From Pardosa pseudoannulata (Eukaryota; Arthropoda; Arachnida; Araneae; Lycosidae): a stretch of DNA of 64,000 nt. This document shows positions 11,281 through 25,153 of this stretch, in pieces. The stretch's first letter is position 1. Each line of letters begins with the position of its first letter. The stretch covers positions 50,944,846 through 51,008,845 of the forward strand of contig CM063498.1 of NCBI GenBank assembly GCA_032207245.1, in the 5' to 3' direction. The position numbers were made by a program, and so were the translations under genes. Under the pieces are notes generated by a model that did no database searches, was not told where the DNA came from, and was given only the letters and a program-made list of their open reading frames with translations.

Positions 11281-11429
11281 TTTAAAGAGGAAAGAAAATA
11301 CGATACTCCTTCAACGATATACAGGACGAGACTAAAATGATAGAATAGGTATGATAACGGCACTTCCCTTTCCCTACACAATGACGCGATAAACACAGTA
11401 CGAAAACGCTCTCCAAAAATTGGTTTCAT

Positions 11430-11560
11430 AGGTAAAGATAGGATTTTTCTGATTGGCGGAAATACATAGGCGGTTCAAAACATTCCAAGGAACTGACCAA
11501 TACTTTCACTCTCACTGATAAGAAATTTCCTAAGAAACAGGTGTGTCCTACGTAAACATA
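11430..11560 (-). promoter_or_regulatory. Possible promoter region of the Bcl-2-like gene (unit 2)
   Basis: Upstream of the ATG on the minus strand there is a CCAAT motif in CCGCCAATCAG (plus strand near 11450-11461) and an arthropod Inr-like TCAGTTC (plus GAACTGA near 11490). Both are kept in the other gene-bearing units. Unit 1 alone has a TATATATTA at the equivalent of 2447, where the others have TATGTATT. No transcript evidence. Confidence 0.2.
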
Positions 11561-13821
11561 TCCATCCCCCCTCCCTATTGTGGTGGGATTACCATATAAT
11601 AATGAAGACCACTTCTGGTGCAAAGTTTCAGGAAAAGATTCAGAAGAGAAAACTAGTGATTTTCATGTACTTTTCTATACAAAATCTCAGTGCCACTGTT
11701 TGGTAATTAGGAAATATTTTCTAAAATTTTCATGAGATTTAAAGTTAAATATATACGTCATTCAAAATAATAAAATGAAAAACGAGTGATTTTTAATCTG
11801 ATATCAACATGTAGGCAATATTTTAATGTCTATTAAGAGAAAAAATAGTAAACAGAAGGAAAAGATGCCATGTTCTGTTAATGTTTCAGAGCCAAACTTT
11901 TATTGAAGTAAGCTTTATCTTAATTGCTTTCTAATATAAAGACAAAACGAAAACAATTTTAATAATTGTTATAATTTAAACTTCAATCTAGATTAAACAG
12001 GAAAAATGTGTTCCGCTTGATTATATGATATAAAATTTAAATATATGTAAGAGGGATTTGAATAGCTGGAGGGACTTGTATACAAATGCAACTTTAAATA
12101 AAAATGGTAAGTGCATCAAATAAATTTTATACTTATATTTATATTTTAAAGTACTATAAACGGTATTTGGAAATATGTATCAATAACAAACTATCAAGCA
12201 CAAACACCTACATTTTGTTTCTGTATTCACTTTTTCGACAAATCTTACACACTCACTTTTTAGACTCGCGTTACCAAAGTTTAACGAGAAATGAAACTAT
12301 TTGTGAGACAGTTGTTAGGAAAATTTTCAAATTTTAATAGATACAGTCTTAGAAAATGCTATTACGTATAAAAATTAGAATGTGTAATTTTAGCAAACTT
12401 GTATTTTTTTTTTTTTTTTTTTTTTAGTGTTTATAGATATCATAATTCGAATACTTATCTTATTTGAAATATTTTTGGAATTCGAATTATATTTCTCCGA
12501 CAAATGTTACGGTAATAAGGACTGGCTGGTGACTTGGTATGCATCTTGATCTAGAGTTGATGACAACCGTTTGGTTTCACACCCGAAACTATTTATTCCA
12601 AGTTTTTTTAGGGAGGAGGTTATAAGACATTAATTTAAGAATCGCTTAAATGTACGGTATAAAGAGTTACTTTTGTATTTTTTCTTCTCAAAACTGTGGA
12701 ATAAAAAAGGCTGCATTAGCAAGAATCCTACTTGAGGATTTTTCGCATTTCATAAAATCTGCGGTGAAGCTCAAAACAATATGAAATTAGCCTTGACAAA
12801 AACTCAACAAAGAATAAAACAATTAAGGAAAATCCAAGTTCAGACTTCATATTTATTAATATTTAATGAAAAAAAATATCATATAACATAAGATTTCCTT
12901 ATTCGTTTATTAAGTTACAATTTCTTTTATTTCTATTGTAAGATATGTCCTAATATTTTTATTAGTATTTGAATGTATTATTATTTATTCTGTTTCAAAT
13001 TTATAGAACTATTTAATGTACATAAAAACTTTGTTCTGATTAAAAACTATTAATTAAACTGCAATTGATTGTAACTGATCAGGATCATAAAAACATTAAT
13101 ATTTGAACAGAAAGATATTGCCTCAGCTTACACAACGCTATTAAATTTTACACTTAAATAACATTTTTGTCAAATAATAGTATACTTGTGTTGCATTATA
13201 ATTTAACAAAATGGGGGGAGACCGTTGCATTCACAAATTTATCGATCAGTAGCGCTATCAGTAGCGCCATGGTAGTGTATAAAATTTTTAGCCTAAACTT
13301 TATTAGTGTGAATTTAGTGTAAATATTATATACATTTAACAATACACTAAAAACAACATACTTTGTGTAAATTTAGTCTAAATTAGAATTTTAAAATTTC
13401 ACACTTATATTTTTTAAAAATTATATTACAATACTCACTTGTGTTTTATTATAAATTCACAAAATGATGGAGAGGGCGTTACACTAAAAAAATTATCTAT
13501 TTATAGCCCTTTCTTTGAAACCCATCCGTAAAATAAGTCTCCCAACGGTACTGCCCGAAAAAACGTCTTTTCTTCAAACTTCTAAAGCTCTTAAAGTTTG
13601 TACTCTTTTAAAATTCTTTTCTTCTTTCATAATTTGGTTAAAATTGTTTTTAGGAAACACAGACTTAATTCTTCTCTTATCGACACAGTGACTTCATTAG
13701 AGCATAAGAAAGAATGAATCGAGTTTTACGAAAAATCGATGTATGATTGCTAAAAATATGTATTTAAGAATTTTGCGTCATGAATTTTGTTTTTCACGTA
13801 AAAAAATTATATATCTTATCC

Positions 13822-13909
13822 TTTTTGTAACACTGTGAGTGAGGAATATTCAGTTAGGAAAATTCAGTGTAACATTTTTGTAACATCGTGAGTGAGGAAA
13901 ATTCAGTGA
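13822..13909. repeat. ~37-bp minisatellite, 2 copies (unit 2)
   Basis: Same minisatellite as in unit 1, with two repeats. Confidence 0.8.
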
Positions 13910-13991
13910 TTAAAACGCATGCACTGTGAAATCATGTCACTCACTTTATAATATCAGCTTTATTTCTTTGTTTAAAAAATAATCAATACCT

Positions 13992-14246
13992 CAGGAGGTG
14001 GGAGGCCAAGCTGGGTTTTCTGCTTTGTCTCTGCTTCTAAATGACGAGGACCCACTTGAGCGACATTCGTATTTTCATTCTAGTATTGTTCGTTAAAACG
14101 AACGACGCACGCATTTGCCTGGATAGGACTAGCATATGGCTCAATCGTGCTTGGTTTGACCACGTGGCATCAGAAATAAGAACAGTACTTCGAGATATCT
14201 CAATCAGGGGATCGTGTTTGTATAGTGAGATACAAAAACCATCCTA
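13992..14246 (+). mobile_element. SINE-A copy (unit 2)
   Basis: Orthologous to the unit 1 insertion and inherited with the tandem unit. Confidence 0.65.
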
Positions 14247-14753
14247 AGTAATCTTTAGACATAGACATAATCATAGACAAGACTAAAAAATCTACTCATT
14301 TTTCTTAAAAGTAAAACCAACTAACTTTCCTTACCTTAGAACTTCCCTTAATACTCTTAATATATAGCAGGTAAATTAACTTAATTCTTATTCTTTCCAA
14401 CCTCTCTGACTTTCGCTAAGGTGAAAGTAAGATCTAGGCGAACTTTTCTTGTAACGGAAAAAAAGTTTAATGCTCTCATACAGGTGGTGTTATTTTTCAG
14501 GCTCAGTAAACAAATCAAGGTAATTTTCCTTACAACAGCGAACGGAAAACTGCGGTCTCCAGCCAACAAGGGCTACAATATACGATATTTATGTGATATA
14601 ATAAATTTTAATAAAGAATATCAATATCTACAATTCAAATGTATTGCTAATCACTGTGCCACTCTCGTATTATTATAAGCATAATTGTCATTCATTTTGT
14701 ACTTCAAAACGTGGCGATTGGGTCTTTACCCTTTCGTCCTTTAACATTTAGAA

Positions 14754-14918
14754 GGATCCATAGCAGGCAAATTTCACTCTTAGTACCTGGTGAGAAATCC
14801 CACTGCTTCCATGGATGTCCATAGGCATTTGGAATAGGATTTAAGAAGTAGATCCTGGTCTCAATAAATCCCCGTGTAGTAAACAGTATATCGTACCGTT
14901 CTAACCAATTCCATTATA
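14754..14918 (+). mobile_element. tRNA-derived SINE body (unit 2)
   Basis: Orthologous copy of the unit 1 SINE. Confidence 0.5.
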
Positions 14919-16994
14919 GGGTAATTACAGTTTACATTTAAAACAATTTTCAAGTGAATAGTGATGACATTATTAAAAAGTAAGGTATTGCTTCTTGTTG
15001 TTTAGGTTATTGTGCCCCAATATACGCACAACAAAATGCAAAGTGAATTCGGAGTGCCCTTCTGGCTGGACAGAGAAATATCTTTAGGTCGTTAAAATTA
15101 TAGAATAAGCTACATCGACCCCTTTAATATATTCTTTTTTTCACACGGTTAGAATATGTGTTTCTCTATCCTGAACTAGAACATTGATTTATATATGTAC
15201 CAGCACGAATCAATACTTTTTCTTATGATTTAAACTAGTAAGAGGGCAATAGATATGTGTTCATATTTATTACACCATTTCTTATGATTATCGAATTACT
15301 TGTCTGGTTCGAATCGTTGAGGTTATTATATTGATGGTAAGTGAAAATGCAAAATCTGCAAAAAAGCCACTGTTGACACAGAAAATAAATAAAAATTTAT
15401 AAAACTTCATTTTAATAAAGTTAAAAATTTTAAACGCACATAAATTTCAATCTATGTTACACTAGCATTTCTTTATATTATTTTGGTTTTTATATTACAG
15501 GAATCATTCGATGCAATTTATCCTCTAAGTTTATATACACTTTTTCTTTAAATTTTTTAAAAATATGAAAGGACAAATTCATATTTTTAGAGTTTTATTT
15601 TTTATAAGAGTTATATAATATATTTTGTTAAAATAATAACATTTCAAAAATTTGCCATGTGATTAATAATTTGGAACTGTATGAACTGTATGTTTGAATT
15701 AGTAAAAATATATCGGTGAGTAACTGACCAGAATATCTTTTATATAATTTGAATTAAAATGGAGATATAAAAATTTCAGTTTGGATAATCTAGGAATATA
15801 TTATTCTGAAATAAATGAATTTTTGATCCATGTAGATGTTGTAGCATATACAGCTGTGATATAAAAATCATATTAAATATTTTATGAAGTATTATATAAA
15901 TACTATATAAAAATATAATATTCTTATAATTTTATATATAATAACTACTTATGTGGTTACTGCAGCCGCATTCAGTTTTTATCACCCATTATCTTTTATA
16001 ATACAGCAATAAATATAAATATGATATTTTCTCAAAAAATATTTTGTACCTCAAAATATTAACAAAAACGATTCTAAAGATACTAAATGATTAACATCGA
16101 TGGGAGAGCAGTATTTTTTTCAAAACTTTTGGAAATTTATTTTCTATAGATCCACCCTGAATGTTTTTTGAAATCTCAATGCAGATATAAATCATCCGCT
16201 ATCGTTTTTATATTTCTGTTATCTCTGAAACTAGTTTTTGATACCTTCTCTATTGTAGCTAATAACATTTGTGAATTACTTTGAGTAAGAAGGACATCTA
16301 TTCAATTCTTTCCCAGAAAATCACATTCACATAGAAGTATTAGTCGGATAATCCCTGTCAGACTATTCTTTGCGGTACATTATTGCTGTCAGATCAGAGA
16401 GGGAGTGTAAAATGTAACTGCCCTTGTAGTCAATAGAGGATACGATTGTGCAGGTCAGTAACATAAACCCTTTTCTTTACAAAGCATGTTGGTAAATAAC
16501 CTCAGGCATATGTACGCAGAAGTGTTGGAATACAAGATGAAAAAGAAAATTTAAAACAGACAAAAGTTTTCTGGAATCTTAAAAACGGAAGTACATACAA
16601 TTCAAACATTCTATGTTCGAGCTCCCTCAGACGTTTGAGAATTGAGAGTTATTCATTGGAAATATTCATAGGGAGTATTAATTTTTATTTTGACAGAGCC
16701 TATGAATGACCCTGAGAAAATTAAACATGAATCATTCCTCTATGTTCTAGGCATAAAATGTGCATAATACGGTAGAACCTGAGAAAAAATTTGTAATTAT
16801 AAAAAATAAAAGATGCCTTTCGTAAAATAAAGCTACCGCAGCAGAAAAGTTAAGCTAAATTGACCACTATTTGTAGTAGATAATAAATATTAAAACAAAA
16901 AAACAGTAATAAAAGTTAACGTGTATTTTTCTTTAGTATTATGTATTCTACAATAGGAATATATTGAAAAATATTGCATTTGAATGAATAGCTT

Positions 16995-17143
16995 TACATG
17001 TATGTATATATGTACGTGTATACATTTCTATGTATATGTGCGTATATATGCATATATATGTATATATACATGTATATATATATATATATGTATGTATATA
17101 TATATATATATATATTATATCTATCTATCTATCTATCAATCAA

Positions 17144-17186
<43 letters not shown>

Positions 17187-17250
17187 TTATGTGTATATAT
17201 ATATATGTATATATATACACACAATATATATACACAAGTGTGTGTATATA
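16995..17250. repeat. Compound (TA)n microsatellite (unit 2)
   Basis: Orthologous to 7933-8195, with a different arrangement of (ATCT)n and (ATCA)n steps. Confidence 0.95.
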
Positions 17251-17449
17251 TATATATAATTCAGTCAGTGGATAAAAAATTGACATCTATTTCAGAAAAA
17301 AGCTTAGGTAAATAGGTTTGAAAAATTTTAAGTCGAGGACACTCCTTTAAATAAGACATTTTTTAGCTGGTAAAATAGATTTTAAGGAATAAGAATGGAA
17401 AAGAGAAATGTTTTTATGAGATATTAAAGTGTAATAAATTTGATATATC

Positions 17450-17495
17450 CCAACACACACACATACATATGTATATATATATATACACATAAATA

Positions 17496-17546
<51 letters not shown>

Positions 17547-17567
17547 ATATATTATACATATATACAT

Positions 17568-17630
<63 letters not shown>
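17450..17630. repeat. (CA)n/(TA)n block (unit 2)
   Basis: Expanded compared with unit 1, with two (CA)n islands separated by (TA)n. Confidence 0.95.
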
Positions 17631-18690
17631 TGATTCAAAGCCTGAAAAGAAATATATTTCGAGCGATACCATCTACTTTTACGCTATCATATATGTGTGT
17701 TTGTGTGTGGTTAGATGCGCAACCATATATATGTGTATGTGTGTGTACATGTATACATTTATAACTCTTCTGAGCGCCTCGGCCAGAAGGCATGCATCCC
17801 TGTTCTCCTCAACTATATTTTATACTCTGTATAGGAAAGAAAATTTTAATAAACTATGGTAATTTTAAACAAAGGGGGCTGTTATAAAATTAACACTCAT
17901 TCGAATACATCTATGTAATTTTAAAATTTTCTATTCTGTAATTTACATTAATTTCATTGGTAGCATACTAAATTTTTATGCGATGTTCTTGGTGCAATCA
18001 GTCTATCTACACCAGGTCAAAAAGTCACTCACTTCCGTTACATACTTTTGTTTTGTGCATTTCTTAAATGCATGCGAACGTAAAAATATATTATTAATAA
18101 TTACAAGCATCGGTACTGAGATACAGGTGAATGATAAACGTATTAAAATATCTAAGAAATTATAACCAGTTAGTATAATTATAACAACAATTAAAACAAC
18201 TTAATAACGTGCTTATTTATTTCTCATAAGAGTGCTTTTTCTGGCCTATAGAAACAGTCGTAGAATTCAAAGCGTTTACAATGGCAAAAGATAGTAATGA
18301 TCTCACTTTTAACCTTCGAGAATATACATCTAGATTAAGAACGTATAAAATACGATCGCAAGTAACTGTCATAAATTCAGACTTTCATTTTGATGTGTGT
18401 AAAAGGAATGTAAACTCTATTATTTAAGTTCAACATTTAATTTGGGTGTCAAGAAAAAATGAAACTAAATAACACTGCATGAACTGAGAAAATTGTGAAA
18501 ACCTTAAGGATGAATAATATTTTACATATTACATATATATTAATTTATGCATAATATATGTATACATGTGCATATAAATATAAATCCGTGTGCTTATACA
18601 TGCCTTTATGTGTATTTACAGCTATATCTGTAATTCTATAAATGCGTCTGTACATGTTCGTGTATTATTTCTTTCAAACTTAGTTGTTTG

Positions 18691-18692
<2 letters not shown>

Positions 18693-18755
<63 letters not shown>
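18693..18755. repeat. (TA)n microsatellite (unit 3)
   Basis: About 63 bp of TA at the same place as 479-509. Confidence 0.95.
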
Positions 18756-18757
<2 letters not shown>

Positions 18758-19809
18758 CATATATATTAATATATTTATATTTAAAATTTCACAATTTGAA
18801 TCCTAATTAAAATATCAAACTTATATAGGAAGATTTAGGAAAAAATGATTACATATTTACTTTCAAAGTGCATTTATGAAAGATTAAGCTACTAATCTTT
18901 TTTGTATACTATTTTTCTAAAAATTACTTAACACTTTACACTTAAAGGTTACGTAACATTTCGAAACATAACATTCTATATTTTTTTTATTTTGTATTTT
19001 ATAACTGATTTGAATTTTTATGTTCAATAACGTTAAAATTGTTGAAAGTATATATCCTTAATCTTTTTTAAACTTTAAATATACTAACTAAAATTTCGTT
19101 CAACCTAATTTACTTCCTGACAAAAAAAAAAAAAAAATATATTTGTTAAAATTGGCCACATTTCTACATGGGAACAAATTTGAATAAATTAGAATGTATA
19201 ATTATTATAATATGCCCCGATACCAATAAATAAATAGACTAAAAAGTAATAAAATCAATTAAAATCATACAATAAATTAAAATACTTGACTAAGCACTTG
19301 AATCTTAATTAAAATATAACTTATCATTCGAAATGTATATAAAAAGCCTAAAAACTTTTCCCTCCACTTCTTATTTAATAAGTTAGGTTCTTCAGTATCG
19401 ATAGAAAAAATTAAAAATATAACAAAAAGTAACACATCTAATTTTAAATTTTTTCTATTAAAAAATTTCTTTGGATAATAAAAACAAGAGATATTTAACA
19501 TTGAAATTCCGTCTGTAAACAAATTTCCCACCCCCGAAAAAAAAAGGAAAGAAAGATGTCTCCCCAACAACTGAAGAAGAGTAAAAAAACACCACTATAA
19601 AAAAGTTAGAAACAAAAATTATTTTAAAACTAAAATGCTTTATTGATATTGCTAAAATTATACAAAACGATAAACAAACATTTCTAGTCAACTGGTCACG
19701 TCAAAATTTCACAAGAGGATACACGAGATCACTGTAAATATATAGCTGAACTCACTTTTCAACTGCATATTTTATTTCACTTCGAAAAACCAAGCAATGA
19801 TTAATCTTG

Positions 19810-19943
19810 AATCAACTGGAGCTGCTCATCAGCATACTTGAACACATCTTCTTAACCAGGAAAGGCTCCCTGGTAAACGGTCATATAATATCCAGCCCGT
19901 TGAAGAAGGTAGCAGAAAAACCCCTCGCGGTCCACTTCGAAGA
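19810..19943 (-). pseudogene. Decayed duplicate of the C-terminal module (unit 3)
   Basis: Same module, with private substitutions near 19917-19928. It varies freely between units, whereas the adjacent CDS does not. Confidence 0.72.
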
Positions 19944-19975
19944 CATATCACTCAGTATTCTAGTATCAACTGGAG

Positions 19976-20521
19976 CTACTCTTCAGCATATTTGGCCAGA
20001 ACTTCATAGCCGGGAAAGGCTTTCTGATAAACGGTCATATAATGTCCAGCACGTTGAAGGAAGTAGCGAACGAATCCTTCGTGCTCATCTACTTCTGCGA
20101 TTTTGCAGCAAAACTGGCAGACAGTTAACAGGAAAGAAAAGTAAAATCCGGGAGATTTAGAAATTAAATACAAACGGCACCATCCCACGACAAAATTTTC
20201 TATTTCCTCAAGGGCCCTGAAGAATTCAGCCCTACTGTTGTTGGTGACGATTATGGAATGGATGCTGATCCGATTGTTGACATCGTAATTTGGGTAACGT
20301 CGCCGGGTTTCGTTGAGCATTCGTATGATGAACATCCCGATCTCCGGCTTAAAATCCCCGTTCAAGCTCTCTTGGATGTTTAAGGAGCTCACCCTGGTTC
20401 TTGTTTCCTCATCGACAATAGGGTCGTTTGCAATCACGAACAAGAACACGTCTTTGATGAATTGACGCATTCGAACCTTTTCGGGCCGGAGAGCATCCTG
20501 TATACGACTTTCAATATCCAT
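19976..20521 (-). CDS. Bcl-2-like protein candidate, 181 aa (unit 3)
   Basis: Intact copy, identical in nucleotide sequence to the unit 2 ORF as far as I can read, including ~59 bp upstream of the ATG. Flanking DNA differs from unit 2 at roughly 2% of sites. The same BH-like segments apply: BH3-like around 66-76, GWCR at 113-116 and FLQRAGHY at 154-161. It ends in TAG; the decayed duplicate of its C-terminal module has CAG at the equivalent position, so the present stop may be derived. A candidate poly(A) signal lies 200 bp downstream at 19771-19776. This unit also hosts the Helitron, about 4.6 kb upstream of the gene. Confidence 0.6.
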   Translation of the reverse strand: MDIESRIQDALRPEKVRMRQFIKDVFLFVIANDPIVDEETRTRVSSLNIQESLNGDFKPEIGMFIIRMLNETRRRYPNYDVNNRISIHSIIVTNNSRAEFFRALEEIENFVVGWCRLYLISKSPGFYFSFLLTVCQFCCKIAEVDEHEGFVRYFLQRAGHYMTVYQKAFPGYEVLAKYAEE

Positions 20522-23057
20522 TTTAAAGAGGAAAGAAAATACGATACTCCTTCAACGATATACAGGACGAGACTAAAATGGTAGAATAGGTATGCTAACG
20601 GCACTTCACTTTCCCTACACAATGACGCGATAAACACAGTACGAAAACGCTCTCCAAAAATTGGTTTCATAGGTAAAGATAGGATTTTTCTGATTGGCGG
20701 AAATACATAGGCGGTTTATAACATTCCAGGGAACTGACCAATACTTTCACTCTCACTGATAAGAAATTTCCTAAGAAACAGGTGTGTCCTACGTAAACAT
20801 ATCCATCCCCCCTCCCTATTGTGGTGGGATTACCATATAATAATGAACACCACTTCTGGTGCAAAGTTTCAAGAAAAGACTCGGAAGAGAAAACTAGTGA
20901 TTTTCATGTACTTTTCTATAGAAAAACTCAGTGCCACTGTTTGGTAATTAGGAAATATTTTCTAAAATTTTCATGAGATTTAAAGTTAAATATATACGTT
21001 ATTCAAAATAGTAAAATGAAACACGAGTGATTTTTAATCAGATATTAACATGTAGGCAATATTTTAATGTCTATTAAGAGAAAAAATAGTAAACAGAAGG
21101 AAAAGATGCCATGTTCTGTTAATGTTTCAGAGCCAAACTTTTATTGAAGTAAGCTTTATCTTAATTGCTTTCTAATATAAAGACAAAACGAAAACAATTT
21201 TAATAATTGTTATAATTTAAACTTCAATCTAGATTAAAACAGGAAAAATGTGTTCCGCTTGATTATATGAAATAAAATTTAAATATATGTAAAAGGGATT
21301 TGAATAGCTGGAGGGACTTGTATACAAATGCAAGTTTAAATAAAAATGGTAAGTGCATCAAATAAATTTTATACTTATATTTATATTTTAAAGTACTATA
21401 AACGGTATTTGGAAATATGTATCAATAACAACCTATCAAGCACAAACATCTATATTTTGTTTCTGTATTCACTTTTTCGACAAATCTTACACACTCACTT
21501 TTTAGACTCGCGTTACCAAAGTTTAACGAGAAATGAAACTATTTGTGAGACAGTTGTTAGGAAAATTTTCAAATTTTAATAGATACAGTCTTAGAAAATG
21601 CCATTACGTATAAAAATTAGATTGTGTAATTTTAGCAAACTTGTATTTTTTTTTTTTTTTTTTAGTTTATAGATATCATAATTCGAATACTTATCTTATT
21701 TGAAATATTTTTGGAATTCGAATTATATTTCTCCGACAAATGTTACGGTAAGAAGGACTGTCTGGTGACTTGGTATGCATCTTGATCTAGAGTTGATCAC
21801 AACCGTTTGGTTTCACACCCGAAACTATTTATTTCAAGTTTTTTTAGGGAGGAGGTTATAAGACATTAATTTAAGAATCGCTTAAATGTACGGTATAAAG
21901 TGTTAATTTTGTATTTTTTCTTCTCAAAACTGTGGAATAAAAAAGGCTGCATTAGCAAGAATCCTACTTGAGGATTTTTCGCATTTCATAAAATCTGCGG
22001 TGAAGCTCAAAATAATATGAAATTAGCCTTGACAAAAACTCAACAAAGAATAAAACAATTAAGGAAAATCCAAGTTCAGACTTCATATTTATTAATATTT
22101 AATGAAAAAAAAATAGCATGTAACATAAGATTTCCTTATTCGTTTATTAAGTTACAATTTCTTTTATTTCTATTGTAAGATATGTCCTAAGATTTTTATT
22201 AGTATTTGAATGTATTATTATTTATTCTGTTTCAAATTTATAGAACTATTTAATGTACACAAAAAACTTTGTTCTGATTAAAAACTATTAATTAAACTGC
22301 AATTGATTGTAACTGATCAGGATCATAAAAACATTAATATTTGAACAGAAAGATATTGCCTCAGCTTACACAACGCTATTAAATTTTACACTTAAATAAC
22401 ATTTTTGTCAAATAATAGTATACTTGTGTTGCATTATAATTTAACAAAATGGGGGAGACCATTACATTCACAAATTTATCGATCTGTAGCGCTACAGTAG
22501 CGCCATGGTAGTGTATAAAATTTTTAGCCTAAACTTTATTAGTGTGAATTTAGTGTAAATATTATATACATTTAATAATACACTAAAAATAACATATTTT
22601 GTGTAAATTTAGTGTAAATTAGAATTTTAAAATTTTACACTTATATTTTTTTAAAATTATATTACAATACTCACTTGTGTTTTATTATAAATTCACAAAA
22701 TGATGGAGAGGGCGTTACACTAAAAAAATTATCTATTTATAGCCCTTTCTTTGAAACCCATCCGTAAAATAAGTCTCCCAACGGTACTGCCCGAAAAAAC
22801 GTCTTTTCTTCAAACTTCTAAAGCTCTTAAAGTTTGTACTCTTTTAAAATTATTTTCTTCTTTCATAATTTGGTTAAAATTGTTTTTAGGAAACACAGAC
22901 TTAATTCTTCTCTTATCGACACAGTGACTTCATTAGAGCATAAGAAAGAATGAATCGAGTTTAACGAAAAATCGATGTATGATTGCTAAAAATATGTATT
23001 TAAGAATTTTGCCTAATGAATTTTGTTTTTCACGTAAAAAAATTATATATCTTATCC

Positions 23058-23176
23058 TTTTTGTAACACTGTGAGTGGGGAATATTCAGTTAGGAAAATT
23101 CAGTGTATTATTTTTGTAACATCGTGAGTAAAATTCAGTGTATTATTTTTGTAACATCGTGAGTGATAAAAATTCA
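23058..23176. repeat. ~37-bp minisatellite, 3 copies (unit 3)
   Basis: Three repeats. The second and third carry a private GTGTATTA variant where the other units have GTGTAACA. Confidence 0.8.
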
Positions 23177-23262
23177 TTATTAAGACGCATGCACTGTGAA
23201 ATCATGTCACTCACTTTATAATATCACCTTTATTTCTTTGTTTAAAAAATAATCAATACCTC

Positions 23263-23516
23263 AGGAGGTGGGAGGCCAATCTGGGTTTTCTGCTTTGTCT
23301 CTGCTTCTAAACGACGAGGACCCACTTGAGCGATATTCGTATTTTCATTCTAGTATTGTTCGTTAAAACGAACGACGCACGCATTTGCCTGGATAGGACT
23401 AGCATATGGCTCAATCGTGCTTGGTTTGACCACGTGGCATCAGAAATAAGAACAGTACTTCGAGATATCTCAATCAGGGAATCGTGTTTGTATAGTCAGT
23501 TACAAGAACCATCCTA
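23263..23516 (+). mobile_element. SINE-A copy (unit 3)
   Basis: Orthologous to the unit 1 insertion. The ATG of the spurious ORF is mutated to ACG here. Confidence 0.65.
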
Positions 23517-24022
23517 AGTTAATCTTTAGACATAGACATAATCATAGACAAGACTAAAAAAATCTACTCATTTTTCTTAAAAGTAAAACCAACTAACTTT
23601 CCTTACCTTATAACTTCCCTTAATACTCTTAATATATAGCAGGTAAATTAACTAAATTCTTATTCTTTCCAACCTCTCTGACTTTCGCTAAGGTGAAAGT
23701 AAGATTTAGGCGAACTTTTCTTGTAACGGAAAAAACGTTTAATGCCCTCATACAGGTGGTGTTATTTTTCAGGCTCAGTAAACAAATCAAGGTAATTTTC
23801 CTTACAACAGCGAACGGAAAACTGCGGTCTCCAGCCAACAAGGGCTACAATATACGATATTTATGTGATATAATAAATTTTAATAAAGAATATCAATATC
23901 TACAATTCAAATATATTGCTAATCCCTGTCCACTCTCGTATTATTATAAGCATAATTGTCATTCATTTTGTACTTCAAAACGTGGCGATTGGGTCTTTAC
24001 CCTTTCGTCCTTTAACATTTAG

Positions 24023-24187
24023 AAGGATCCATAGCAGGCAAATTTCACTCTTAGTACCTGGTGAGAAATCCCACTGCTTCCATGGATGTCCATAGGCATT
24101 TGGAATAGGATTTAAGAAGTAGATCCTGGTCTCAATAAATCCCCGTGTAGTAAACAGTATATCGTACCGTTCTAACCAATTCCATTA
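24023..24187 (+). mobile_element. tRNA-derived SINE body (unit 3)
   Basis: Orthologous copy of the unit 1 SINE. Confidence 0.5.
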
Positions 24188-25153
24188 TAGGGTAATTACA
24201 GTTAATATTTGAGAGAATTTTCGAGTGAATAGTGATGACATTATTGAAAAGTAAGGTATTGCTTCTTGTTGTTTAGGTTATTGTGCCCCAATATACGCAC
24301 AACAAAATGCAAAGTGAATTCGGAGTGCCATTCTGGCTGTACAGAGAAATATCTTTAGGTCGATTAAAAATTATAGAATAAGCTATATCGACCCCTTTAA
24401 TATATTCTTTTTTTCACACGGTTAGGAACTGTGTTTCTCTATCCTGAACTAGAACATTGATTTATATATGTACCAGCACGAATCAATACTTTTTCTTATG
24501 ATTTAAACTAGTAAGAGGGCGATAGATATGTGTTCATATTTATTACACCATTTCTTATGATTATCGAATTACTTGTCTGGTTCGAATCGTTGAGGTTATT
24601 ATATTTGATGGTAAGTGAAAATGCAAAATCTGCAAAAAAGCCACTGTTGACACAGAAAATAAATAAAAATTTATAAACTTCATTTTAATAAAGTTAAAAA
24701 TTTTAAACGCACATAAATTTCAATCTATGTTACACTAGCATTTCTTTATATTATTTTGGTTTTTATATTACAGGAATCATTCGATGCAATTTATCCTCTA
24801 AGTTTATATACACTGTTTCTTTAAATTTTGTAAAAAGATGAAAGGACAAATTCATATTTTTAGAGTTTTATTTTTTATAAGAGTTATATAATATATTTTG
24901 TTAAAATAATAATATTTCAAAAATTTGCCATGTGATTAATAATTTGGAACTGTATGAACTGTATGTTTGAATTAGTAAAAATATATCAGGTGAGTAACGG
25001 ACCAGAATATCTTTTATATAATTTGAATTAAAATGGAGATATAAAAATTTCAGTTTGGATAATCTAGGAATATATTATTCGGAAATAAATGAATTTTAGA
25101 TCCATGTAGATGTTGTAGCATATAGAGCTGTGATATAAAAATCATATTAAATA

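Larger units (their letters stand above)
9057..18215. repeat. Tandem array unit 2 (~9.16 kb)
   Basis: Second copy of the unit, colinear with unit 1 over its whole length, with scattered substitutions and small indels. It carries an intact 181-codon ORF on the minus strand. The first (TA)n tract is very short here (9535-9549), and the distal microsatellite block is rearranged and longer (17060-17626). Confidence 0.97.

Noticed and set aside
11193..11429. 78-codon minus-strand ORF overlapping the gene start, also at 20434 and 30986
   Set aside because: Different frame from the 181-aa ORF and covers the presumed 5' UTR; varies at amino-acid level between units, unlike the gene.
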